Shown here: positions 19,134 to 26,601 of the stretch, piece after piece
Layout of the letters: each line of letters begins with the position of its first letter
Numbering within the stretch: the first letter of the stretch is position 1
NCBI RefSeq assembly: GCF_001187555.1
Contig: NZ_LFIJ01000001.1
Span: 1-64,000, forward strand
DNA from: Gilvimarinus polysaccharolyticus
GTDB taxonomy: Bacteria; Pseudomonadota; Gammaproteobacteria; Pseudomonadales; Cellvibrionaceae
Reading direction: 5' to 3'
DNA: 64,000 bases
The notes under the pieces: model-generated
The model's database searches: none
What the model was told of the DNA's origin: nothing
Seen by the model: only the letters and a program-made list of their open reading frames with translations
Made by a program: the position numbers and the translations under genes

Positions 19134-19412
19134 TCCTTAAATATCCGCGCCATCGGCTGGATAGTAATAAATGCAGCGGTCCTTTGGTTTGTTTGTCCCC
19201 TACGCAGCTTTTATCGTATAGCAATGCTGCAAGCTTTACTTGGCTGCTAATGATTGAGTCATGTTAGGTAAATATCGAGCAATAGTTTTCATTAACATTG
19301 CAAATTGCTTTGAGCGCACGGAGGTCGCGTGGATAACCTTGTTTTTAGGTCAATATCTCCTGTTTGCGGATGTCATTATTGTTCCCAACAATTTATTTAA
19401 CCGAGGTACATT

Positions 19413-20063
19413 ATGTGTGGCCGACTTTTTATAGCGCCTTCTAAAGCCGCTCAAACCTTAATGGCCAGTCTTGGCTTGCCTGATGTCAATCTGCCTACGG
19501 TTAATAACATCGCACCCACCGAGGCGGTTCCTGTTTTGTTTCGTGATGAAGAGGGTACACACATGGGGCCGATGCGTTGGTGGTTGCACCCACATTGGTC
19601 ACCCGACCCGCCCAATCAACGCTTTGCTATGTTTAATGCCAGGCTTGAAAGCGTGCTATCGAGCCGCGCTTACAAAGACCCTGTGCGATACCGGCGTGCC
19701 ATTGTGCCTGCGGCGGGGTTTGTAGAATGGAAAACGGAGCAAGGCGAGAAGCAACCCTATTACGTCGAGACCGATGGCGTTCTTAAACTCGCGGCCATTT
19801 GGGATTGTTGGAAAGAAGAGCTGTGGAGCTGCTCAATCCTCACTCAGCCTGCATCGTCAAGCTTTAGCGTTATTCATGGCAGAATGCCGGTTAGTTTAAG
19901 CGATGACTTAGTCTACCAATGGATGGATCCGAGAGCGGATGTAAAAACATTGCTATCCAGCGTCAGAGGCGCCTCGCAACACTTGCGGGCAACAAAAATC
20001 GATAGCGCGATTAATAATGTGCGTTATAAAGGATGTGTTGATCCGGAATCTAACAGGGGTTAG
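19413..20063 (+). CDS. SRAP-domain protein (YedK/HMCES family)
   Basis: A 216-residue protein that in characterised homologues forms a covalent thiazolidine link with abasic sites in single-stranded DNA. The catalytic Cys2 (MCGR), FNARLES near residue 75, GFVEW near 108 and the IHGRMPV histidine near 158 are all present, so it should be active. Homologues protect abasic sites during replication, a fit with dinB two genes away, but no promoter is shared: 279 gene-free bases separate them. The sequence after about residue 195 is less conserved. Confidence 0.9.
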   Translation: MCGRLFIAPSKAAQTLMASLGLPDVNLPTVNNIAPTEAVPVLFRDEEGTHMGPMRWWLHPHWSPDPPNQRFAMFNARLESVLSSRAYKDPVRYRRAIVPAAGFVEWKTEQGEKQPYYVETDGVLKLAAIWDCWKEELWSCSILTQPASSSFSVIHGRMPVSLSDDLVYQWMDPRADVKTLLSSVRGASQHLRATKIDSAINNVRYKGCVDPESNRG

Positions 20064-20175
20064 CCGAAGATTATAAGTTAATAGGGTGTTAACAATATTT
20101 GGGATGAATTGTTGGTATGACAAATAGAGCTTTATAGTATCAACTTAAAAGACTAACGCAGGATAGGCAGAGCAG

Positions 20176-20810
20176 GTGAGGATACACTCTAAAAGCTTTT
20201 TATGCGCGATATGCTGTATTCCACCATTGGCTGGCATTTGGGGTGGTGAATACCCCAGAGCAACACCCAGAGATCGCCATTGACGCGGACAAGGGGCTGT
20301 GTGATAACTTACTTGGAGTCATTGCAATAACTGCTGGGCCGATTGTCATACGCTCGGCCTATCGCAGTCCAGCGGTTAATGAATTGGGCAATAAGTAAGG
20401 GCTTAACTGCGCTAAGAACAAAAGCAGCTACGCTCGTCATATATGGGACTGCAAAGATGCGGATGGTTATCTGGGCACAACGGCTTGCATCGTTGTCCCT
20501 AGTTTTATTGAGTATTACGAAAAATCGGTGATTAGACCGCATTGGCGTGGGGGGTACACAATAACTTGCCGAGTTACGCGAGTTTATACTTCTTTCCACA
20601 ATGTGCGGTTTTTATATTCGCTGGAGCGAAAACCCCACGACTAAGCCGTCTATAGAACGCTACATCACCAATCCCCACACTGGCACTAAAAAATCGTTAG
20701 TGTTTGATGACAAGGTGGTGGAGGCGTGGACCACCAAGCGGTTTATTAACCTTGGTTGGAGAGTGTTAGTAACGCGTAGGGGCTTGGTATGCGTAAGTGA
20801 TTTTTATTAA
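20176..20810 (+). pseudogene. Degraded peptidase-M15-like gene (multiple frameshifts and stops)
   Basis: Consecutive segments of one protein can be read across all three plus frames. RIHSKSF starts near 20179 and MRDMLYSTIGWH starts at 20202. A long segment then runs from about 20230 through TAGPIVIRSAYRSPAVNELGNK, a TAA stop (20396-20398) and SYARHIWDCKDADG to FIEYYE. DxTALAWGVHNNLPSYASLYFF follows with a TAG (20533-20535) where Trp is expected. Last is FYIRWSENPTTKPSIERYITNP from 20607. IRSAYRSPAVN and the His/Asp of ARHIWDCKDADG resemble M15-type (D-Ala-D-Ala carboxypeptidase-like) proteins. At least four frame changes and two stops make it non-functional. A TTGTTG/TATAGT promoter pair remains at 20109-20138. 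The family call is from memory of such proteins. Confidence 0.7.
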
Positions 20811-20898
20811 AGCATGTCATATGCCCTATACCTGCAGGCCATACCAATGGAAACTTTCCGAGAAACAACCCAGCTTAAAGGTAGAATCTTCTCATGCT

Positions 20899-20947
20899 AA
20901 CCCTGAACGAGGTACTGCTTGGAAGTACCTCGTTCAGGGTTGTTTTT
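20899..20947 (+). terminator. Rho-independent terminator after the pseudogene
   Basis: An 18-base perfect stem (20899-20916 pairing with 20924-20941) with a 7-base loop is followed by GTTTTTA. The U tract is on the plus strand only, so it belongs to the decayed gene rather than to the minus-strand P450 operon that ends at 20997. Confidence 0.8.
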
Positions 20948-20996
20948 AGTACGCTGAAGCTGCGGCGTTAGTTACAAAATAATACGCGGGAAAGAT

Positions 20997-22268
20997 TTAG
21001 CTGTCTGTATTGGCGTTGATCAAGTGCTCTAGAGTCAAATCTACCTGTTCATCCATAAGTGTATTCTGGTCTATCTTTATTGCCCCTTTAATTATTTTAG
21101 TGGCAAGAACATAAGCTTTTGCGTGGTTGACGGTATCGACAGCGAGTAAACGCTCATTTAGAAAATACCATACCGAGAACTTATGCCCTGACGCATCAGG
21201 CTCATGCCTAGTGATGATTGTGTTGTGGCCGGCAGATAGCCCCACCATTTGTAGCTTTATGTCGTATTGATCAGACCAAAACCACGGAATGGCATTATAG
21301 CTGGGTTGTTTTTTGGTGATAGCCGCGGCGACCACCTTGGCTTGATCAACAGCATTTTGTACAGACTCTAGGCGGACGTAGCGATCGTACAGTGGGTTGT
21401 GGTGATAAGTGCAGTCGCCCACCGCGTAAATGTGTTCGTCGCTGGTGCGGGCACAGGTGTCCACTACGATACCGTTGTCGACATGCAGGCCGGCCTCTTG
21501 CGCCAGTTCTTGGTTTACTTTAATGCCTACCCCAACGATGATCACGTCCGCAGAGTACTGGCTGCCATCGCTGCATTGCACCCAGGATGTTGAGTTTTCT
21601 TGGTTGATGGAGGTAACATTTTTACCCGTGTGAATAGCGACTCCATGTTGTGAATGTAATGTGTTAAAAAACTCAGACATATAAGGCGTTGTTACGCGGG
21701 CCAGTAATCGGTCTTCGCGTTCGAGTACGGTAACCTCTACTCCAATTTTGGTGAGTGAGGCGGCGGTCTCAAGGCCTATATAGCCTCCGCCAATAATAAC
21801 CGCGCGGGGCTTTTCTATAACTTTAATTGTGTTACGTATACCATCGATATCGGCAAGAGTACGCACGGCAAAGAGGTTGCTTGCCGTATCAATACCCGCT
21901 ATTGGCGGGATGATGGGGCGTGCGCCTAGCGCTAACACCAGTTTGTCGTAGTGGAGGGTCGATCCATCGGACAAAGTAACCACATGCTGCTCTTTGTCGA
22001 TTTGGCTCACCTCGACACCTAGGTGCAAAGTAATATCTTGCTCAAGATAGCTTGGTACAGGTTTAAGTAGAATTTTTTGAGGGTCGCGCTCGTTGAGTAA
22101 GTAGGTTTTAGACAGCGGCGGCCGGTGATATGGGTAATTCGGATCTCGATCAATTAAAATAATGCGTCCTTTCCAGCCCTCTTTTCTTAAGGAAAAAGCA
22201 ACATTTACACCGCCATGACTGGCGCCAATGACTATGCAAGTTTGTTGTGCTGCTGTGGTATGGGACAT
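20997..22268 (-). CDS. NAD(P)H-ferredoxin reductase (putidaredoxin-reductase type)
   Basis: FAD-dependent reductase of 423 residues that passes electrons from NAD(P)H to the adjacent [2Fe-2S] ferredoxin. The FAD site IVIGASHGGVNVAF is at the N terminus, followed by YPYHRPPLSKTYL, the NAD(P) site VIIGGGYIGLETAASL near residue 151, and the second FAD contact IYAVGDCTYH near 280, all hallmarks of the PdR/rhodocoxin reductase family. It is the third gene of a P450-ferredoxin-reductase operon, 60 bases after the ferredoxin. Cytosolic. Confidence 0.92.
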   Translation of the reverse strand: MSHTTAAQQTCIVIGASHGGVNVAFSLRKEGWKGRIILIDRDPNYPYHRPPLSKTYLLNERDPQKILLKPVPSYLEQDITLHLGVEVSQIDKEQHVVTLSDGSTLHYDKLVLALGARPIIPPIAGIDTASNLFAVRTLADIDGIRNTIKVIEKPRAVIIGGGYIGLETAASLTKIGVEVTVLEREDRLLARVTTPYMSEFFNTLHSQHGVAIHTGKNVTSINQENSTSWVQCSDGSQYSADVIIVGVGIKVNQELAQEAGLHVDNGIVVDTCARTSDEHIYAVGDCTYHHNPLYDRYVRLESVQNAVDQAKVVAAAITKKQPSYNAIPWFWSDQYDIKLQMVGLSAGHNTIITRHEPDASGHKFSVWYFLNERLLAVDTVNHAKAYVLATKIIKGAIKIDQNTLMDEQVDLTLEHLINANTDS

Positions 22269-22328
22269 GGTGATGACCTTATTGATGTTGTCGGTTTGCC
22301 TGTGGCGCTTGGCAGATTTAACAAAATG

Positions 22329-22637
22329 TTAGTGCGCAACGTTTAATACAATGCCGTCTAGCTCTTCTGAGATCTCCATTTGGCAGCATAAACGGCTGTA
22401 TTCATTGGCATTATCATCCAGCTCTAACATGTCTTGTTCGATCTCGCTGGGCGCACCGATTTTGCTAACGTCTTTAGGCGCAACATGAACGTGGCAAGTC
22501 GCACACGAGCAAACGCCACCGCAGTCGCCATCGATGCCTGACACGGAGTTTTGTACTGCCAACTCCATTACCGAGCCAGAACTTGCCTCTAGAGTTATTG
22601 CTTGTTGGTCACGGGTGATAAAAGTGATTTTAGCCAT
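22329..22637 (-). CDS. [2Fe-2S] ferredoxin, putidaredoxin/adrenodoxin type
   Basis: A 102-residue ferredoxin with cluster ligands Cys39, Cys45, Cys48 and Cys85 (Cys-x5-Cys-x2-Cys, then SRLCCQ), the vertebrate-type spacing used with bacterial class I P450s. It carries single electrons from the reductase to the P450. It lies 24 bases after the P450 stop and 60 before the reductase start. Cys43 and Cys84 are additional cysteines near the cluster, as also seen in putidaredoxin. Confidence 0.94.
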   Translation of the reverse strand: MAKITFITRDQQAITLEASSGSVMELAVQNSVSGIDGDCGGVCSCATCHVHVAPKDVSKIGAPSEIEQDMLELDDNANEYSRLCCQMEISEELDGIVLNVAH

Positions 22638-22661
22638 GTTTTTCTCGCTTGTTATAAGTTG

Positions 22662-23819
22662 TTAACGGGCGTTAAAGGTTAAGTGTAATTTGTGATAGCC
22701 AACTTTGCGTTTAGAGTCGCCCCACTGCTCGATGTTTTCCTCGGCATTGATAAAATCTATGTGGTCAACCTTGCTGACCAGTTGCTCAATTAGGATGTGC
22801 ATAATGGTGCGAGCGTGAGTGGCACCCAAGCAGTTATGGTGGCCAAAGCCAAAGGCTACATGTGGGTTTAATTTTCGATCTAGCACCACCTCATTAGGGT
22901 TTTCAAACACGGTCTCGTCACGGTTGGCCGAGGCCCAGCAAAGCGAGATACGGCTGTCGGCCTTAACGGCATGCTCACACACTTGAGCATCTTCTGTCGC
23001 CACCCGGCCCATGTGGGTTAGGGGCGAGAAATAGCGAATTAATTCTTCGATGGCGCGGGTGTGAATCTCGGGCTCGTCACGCAAACGTTGTAAGGACTCA
23101 GGGTGATCGGCCAGATACGCCAGGGTATTGGTGACCATATTAATCACGGTATCGCGGCCGCCGGCGAAGGTGAGGATAATAATGCCTTTGATTTGTTCGC
23201 GGGCGAGTCTCTCTCCATCTACCTCAGCTGCCAGTAGGGTCGAGAACAAATCGTCACTGGGGTTGGCTTCGGCTTCATCAATTTTTTGGTCGATGTAGTC
23301 ATACAGTTGCTGTGCTTTAGCGGCATCCAGTGGGTCGTCTTCGCTGCGAAAAACGTGGGTGCCCCAGCTGATAAAAGTTTCGGCTTCCGACTCGGGCGTA
23401 TTCATTAAAACGGTCAGAGCGCGTGACTGTAACAGTAGCGAGAAGTTGTAAATGGCTTCGATGCTGTCCTGCTGATTAACGTCGTCAATCAGTGTGCTGA
23501 TTTGCTTGCGCAGCTTGTCGCGGTACTTGTCTTGCAGTGGGCGCTTAAACCAGGGGTCCAGCAGCTCGCGAAAGGCGCTGTGCTTCGGAGGGTCTACCTC
23601 AAACGGTATTTGCCGAGTATCGCGAATATTCACCTCGGAGGGCACAACAATGCGTCCCGGGGTGGCTTCGGAGGAGTAGGTCTTCCAGTTGTGGGCGCAT
23701 TTGCGCACGTCTTTTAAACGCAGCACCATATTAACAGGGTCGTTTTGGTCGTCGATCTTACTAACGCCTTGCTCGGTGCGGGCTTGTTGAAAGGGGTCTA
23801 GATGATCGGATGGCTTCAC
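22662..23819 (-). CDS. Cytochrome P450, candidate 6-O-methyl-D-galactose demethylase
   Basis: Soluble P450 of 385 residues. The I-helix oxygen-activation site is FAGGRDTVIN, the K-helix ExxR is EELIRY, and the heme-thiolate loop FGFGHHNCLG has Cys330. GTG 23819 is the start, with GGGAG eight bases upstream. A ferredoxin and reductase follow in the operon, and a GH86 enzyme is immediately upstream. In marine porphyran degraders, a P450 of this three-component type oxidatively removes the 6-O-methyl group of porphyran galactose, releasing formaldehyde and D-galactose. That function is inferred from context. P450 class is certain, substrate is not. Confidence 0.8.
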   Translation of the reverse strand: MKPSDHLDPFQQARTEQGVSKIDDQNDPVNMVLRLKDVRKCAHNWKTYSSEATPGRIVVPSEVNIRDTRQIPFEVDPPKHSAFRELLDPWFKRPLQDKYRDKLRKQISTLIDDVNQQDSIEAIYNFSLLLQSRALTVLMNTPESEAETFISWGTHVFRSEDDPLDAAKAQQLYDYIDQKIDEAEANPSDDLFSTLLAAEVDGERLAREQIKGIIILTFAGGRDTVINMVTNTLAYLADHPESLQRLRDEPEIHTRAIEELIRYFSPLTHMGRVATEDAQVCEHAVKADSRISLCWASANRDETVFENPNEVVLDRKLNPHVAFGFGHHNCLGATHARTIMHILIEQLVSKVDHIDFINAEENIEQWGDSKRKVGYHKLHLTFNAR

Positions 23820-23939
23820 TGTTTACGCTCCCGCATGATTTTTGCTCTATCGGGTTAATGTCAATTTGGTGACATGGTATTGCAGTGATCCTGTGACAAA
23901 TAGACGGCCGACGGATAAAAATATCAAATATATGCTCTT

Positions 23940-24176
23940 TTAGCTGTGCAGGCGATAATTTTCCAGCATTTGTACCAGCTCGGGTGCGATACCTAAATAA
24001 ACGGCGGCGTGTAGGTATCGCTCTGGTGCTACGCTCGGGTCATTGTCAGCCATGCGCAAAAGCTCTTGGCAGGGTAGCCCCAATTGCGCGCTAAGGTGCT
24101 CGGGTGTCGCTTGTGGTTGTCCCGCCAAGTGGTGTTGCAACTCGCGGATCATGCTGTGAATTAAGTCGGGATCCAT
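23940..24176 (-). CDS. Small hypothetical protein upstream of the P450 operon
   Basis: A 78-residue protein not recognised. ATG 24176 (MDPDLIHSMIREL) is the plausible start; the longer frame reaches into the GH86 gene and is unlikely. It is predicted all-helical with two helix pairs (HLSAQLGLPCQELLRMAD looks helix-turn-helix-like) and no membrane segment. It lies between the GH86 terminator (24199-24222) and the P450, 120 bases from the latter, so it needs its own promoter. It could be a small regulator of the demethylase, which is speculation. The ribosome-binding site is weak. Confidence 0.45.
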   Translation of the reverse strand: MDPDLIHSMIRELQHHLAGQPQATPEHLSAQLGLPCQELLRMADNDPSVAPERYLHAAVYLGIAPELVQMLENYRLHS

Positions 24177-24198
24177 GTCGGTCACCGTTTTATTGTTA

Positions 24199-24222
24199 TA
24201 AAAAGGCAGCCCGAAGGCTGCC
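24199..24222 (-). terminator. Rho-independent terminator of the GH86 gene
   Basis: On the minus strand GGCAGCC-TTCG-GGCTGCC followed by TTTTTATAA is a 7-bp stem with a stable UUCG tetraloop and U tract. It directly follows the GH86 stop codon at 24232. Confidence 0.92.
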
Positions 24223-24231
24223 ACAGATTTT

Positions 24232-26352
24232 TTATAGTGTGTCGAGTGCTTGCTCTGACTCGTATAACTCCAGCACGGCCGAGCTAACATGACCGCCGTC
24301 GTCGCCAAAGTTAAGAGTCAAGGTGTTGTCGGCCTGTAAGAGATCCAGCGGGAGCGGGATCTCCAGGGTGCCAAAGAAGCTCTCACGACCTTTGCCATCC
24401 AGGTACTGGTCGTCCCCGCGGATATCCTCGGGTGCCGCCAGGCTCTGGCCATTAAAGCTAATGCTGGGTGCTAGCGATAAACCGTGGTCGCGCCCCAGGC
24501 TTAGCCGCAGTGTCACTTTGCCGTTGGCCGGTGGCGTTAACCCGTTGAACTGAAAGTTAATGTCCTCGCCGCTGCTAATGGCTTGCTTATAGCGATCGGC
24601 GTAGGCAAAGCGCTTGTCGACAGTGTAGTCGGCGTTGCTGTCGTTGACCGTAAAGCTAATAACCATGCTGGCCTCTGGCGCAATGACTACGGTGTCGGTA
24701 AAGCTATCAAGGCCGCTCAGTTCAACTATCGGAGCACGCTGCTCTTGGGCCTCCGCCTCGTCGCCTAAATACAAGTGCTTAACCTCGATGCTGTCGGCCT
24801 GGATATTGTCGGGCAAGTTGACGCTAAAAGGCTGCTCGGTAAAGTCGAGATTGGTGAGTGCCAGATAGTGAGTGTCGCCATCGACGTAGGCATCTACCAG
24901 AAGGTCCCGATCAGAGCTGGCGGAGTAAAGGCGCTCGCCTTTAACGTCTTTCCAGAGCTCAAAAAAGTCGATGAGTTCGGAGTAAACCCACTGCTCACCG
25001 GTTTCGCCTTCGCCCTCTTTTTGCTGACGCATCAGGCGTGAGGGGTAGGGGGTATCGGCCGATTTGCGGCCCCACTCGGCTTTAACCGTAAAAAAGGGTA
25101 TCGCCATTTCGATTTGATCGGCGCGCTGCATAAACTGCATCATCATGGCGTTGGCCGACTTTACGATTAACCAGTCGCGGTACGGTACCCAGGGGCCGTT
25201 GTCCAGAGCGTGCGTTTGTGCGCTGTACTCTGAGATCATCAGCGGTTTCACCTCGCCCTCGGTCATTACGCTGTACTGGTTCAGCATGTCAAAGGTGGCC
25301 TCGAGGTTGGAGCCTTTGCGGTAGCGTTGTACCAAAGCCCCATTGGCGCCACCGGGGAAGATCGGAAAGTCGTAAAAGTGCAGCGATATAAAATCCATGT
25401 TCTCGCCGGCGATATCCATAAATAGCTTGTCGCGCTCTTCCCAGCGCTGGAAGTTGTCTTTCTCAAAATCCGGGAAGGCGGCGGTGTAGCCGCCGAGCAG
25501 TACATCGGGGTTAAGCTTACGCACGGCGTCGGCCACGGCGTTGTGGAACTCAAAGATCTTGGCGGGATCTTCGGGGGTGTCGGCGGCCGTTATCAGGTCG
25601 TACAGCGGCTCGTTCATTACCTCGACGTACTTAGGCTTAGGTTGCCCCGGCTCGCCCTCGCTTTGGCGGAAGTAGTTTGCCAGAAACAGACCCATGTAAT
25701 CCCCGGTGGCGGTACCAAAGGGGGCGTCGGCGGTATTGGCCTGAGAGAACGCCCAGCCTTGCCCGGTTAAGGTGCCATTGGGCCAGTAGGGGTGTTGTTG
25801 TGCAGCTACCACCATTTGGCTGTTACGGTGTTCTTGAGCACGCATTTGCAGGCCTTGTTCGTCGGTGCGAAAGTCGTACCAGCCGGTAGTGTCACCGCCG
25901 ATTTGCTCGGCATCAGCAGAGCTGGCGTAACCTGGCCGCGCCGGGTCTTCGGCGATTTGTGACAGCTGCCAGGCCATGCCGCCTGTGTCTCGGCCAAAGT
26001 AGACGTCGTAGGTTTCAACAAACTCAGGCATTAGGGCGCTGCCGCCTAGGCTTGCGTCGTTGGTGCCCAGCCACCAGTCGTTTTCGGTGTGTGAGGCGTG
26101 CAAGGTAATAAATTTTTCCCGCTCAAAGGTCGTCGAGTCGCCAATATGCAGACGGCTGCTCGGATCGACAAACACCTGGGTGTGACTAACACTTGAAGAG
26201 CTAGAGCTAGAGCTAGAGCTAGAGCTAGAGCTAGAGCTAGAGCTAGAGCTAGTATTTGAGTTATCAGAGTCGGATGAGCCGCACCCAACTAAGCTTAAGT
26301 TGCAGGCGATTAATGCGGATAAATACAGTTTTTTATAAGGGGTTATAGTCAT
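24232..26352 (-). CDS. GH86 beta-agarase/porphyranase lipoprotein
   Basis: A 706-residue outer-envelope enzyme. A lipoprotein signal ends at lipobox LVGC (Cys24), followed by about 20 serines (residues 35-54), the polyserine linker common in Cellvibrionaceae. The catalytic GH86 domain spans roughly 58-560, with acid/base Glu248 in EVMNEP and nucleophile Glu375 in MISEYS. A beta-sandwich C-terminal region follows. GH86 contains both agarose- and porphyran-specific endo-enzymes. Being next to the P450 demethylase tilts toward porphyran, but this is inference. It diverges from the MFS porter across a shared control region with a GntR operator. Confidence 0.85.
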   Translation of the reverse strand: MTITPYKKLYLSALIACNLSLVGCGSSDSDNSNTSSSSSSSSSSSSSSSSSSSSVSHTQVFVDPSSRLHIGDSTTFEREKFITLHASHTENDWWLGTNDASLGGSALMPEFVETYDVYFGRDTGGMAWQLSQIAEDPARPGYASSADAEQIGGDTTGWYDFRTDEQGLQMRAQEHRNSQMVVAAQQHPYWPNGTLTGQGWAFSQANTADAPFGTATGDYMGLFLANYFRQSEGEPGQPKPKYVEVMNEPLYDLITAADTPEDPAKIFEFHNAVADAVRKLNPDVLLGGYTAAFPDFEKDNFQRWEERDKLFMDIAGENMDFISLHFYDFPIFPGGANGALVQRYRKGSNLEATFDMLNQYSVMTEGEVKPLMISEYSAQTHALDNGPWVPYRDWLIVKSANAMMMQFMQRADQIEMAIPFFTVKAEWGRKSADTPYPSRLMRQQKEGEGETGEQWVYSELIDFFELWKDVKGERLYSASSDRDLLVDAYVDGDTHYLALTNLDFTEQPFSVNLPDNIQADSIEVKHLYLGDEAEAQEQRAPIVELSGLDSFTDTVVIAPEASMVISFTVNDSNADYTVDKRFAYADRYKQAISSGEDINFQFNGLTPPANGKVTLRLSLGRDHGLSLAPSISFNGQSLAAPEDIRGDDQYLDGKGRESFFGTLEIPLPLDLLQADNTLTLNFGDDGGHVSSAVLELYESEQALDTL
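26197..26250. repeat. Tandem hexamer (AGAGCT)9 coding polyserine
   Basis: Nine head-to-tail copies of AGAGCT on the plus strand encode alternating serine codons AGC/TCT on the minus strand within the linker of the GH86 lipoprotein. The copy number can vary by slippage in 6-base steps without breaking the frame. Confidence 0.9.
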
Positions 26353-26477
26353 AGCTACCTCTGTGAAAGGCTCGGCGGCTGCGCCGGCCGGTATGTTGTG
26401 GTTATGCTCGCCCTTGTTAAGCGGGTAAACCGTTGCTCCGTGCTTTTTTGCTCTGTGTACAGCTCAAAACGATTACT

Positions 26478-26515
26478 TTGCTATCGGGGTGAGTGTATAG
26501 TATATTGTATACAAT
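26478..26515 (+). promoter_or_regulatory. Promoter of the sugar porter with overlapping GntR operator
   Basis: TTGCTA (26478-26483), a 17-base spacer and TATATT (26501-26506) form a sigma-70 promoter. The perfect palindrome ATTGTATACAAT (26504-26515) overlaps its -10 box and start point, and also lies between the divergent GH86 and porter genes, so one repressor could control both. Confidence 0.7.
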
Positions 26516-26601
26516 CGCCAATGTGCGAGTGTTTAAAGCAAGTGCGTAAGCGTGCCTAGCTTTTACGCGTTACCCATAATAATTAGGCTTTGGTGATCTC
26601 T

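Noticed and set aside
20309-20599. Minus-strand 96-codon frame
   Set aside because: Antisense to the pseudogene segments, with no recognisable protein features.
20601-20810. Short open frame as an independent 69-residue gene
   Set aside because: Its FYIRWSENP...ITNPHTG content continues the peptidase-M15-like pseudogene in a shifted frame, so it is a remnant rather than a gene.
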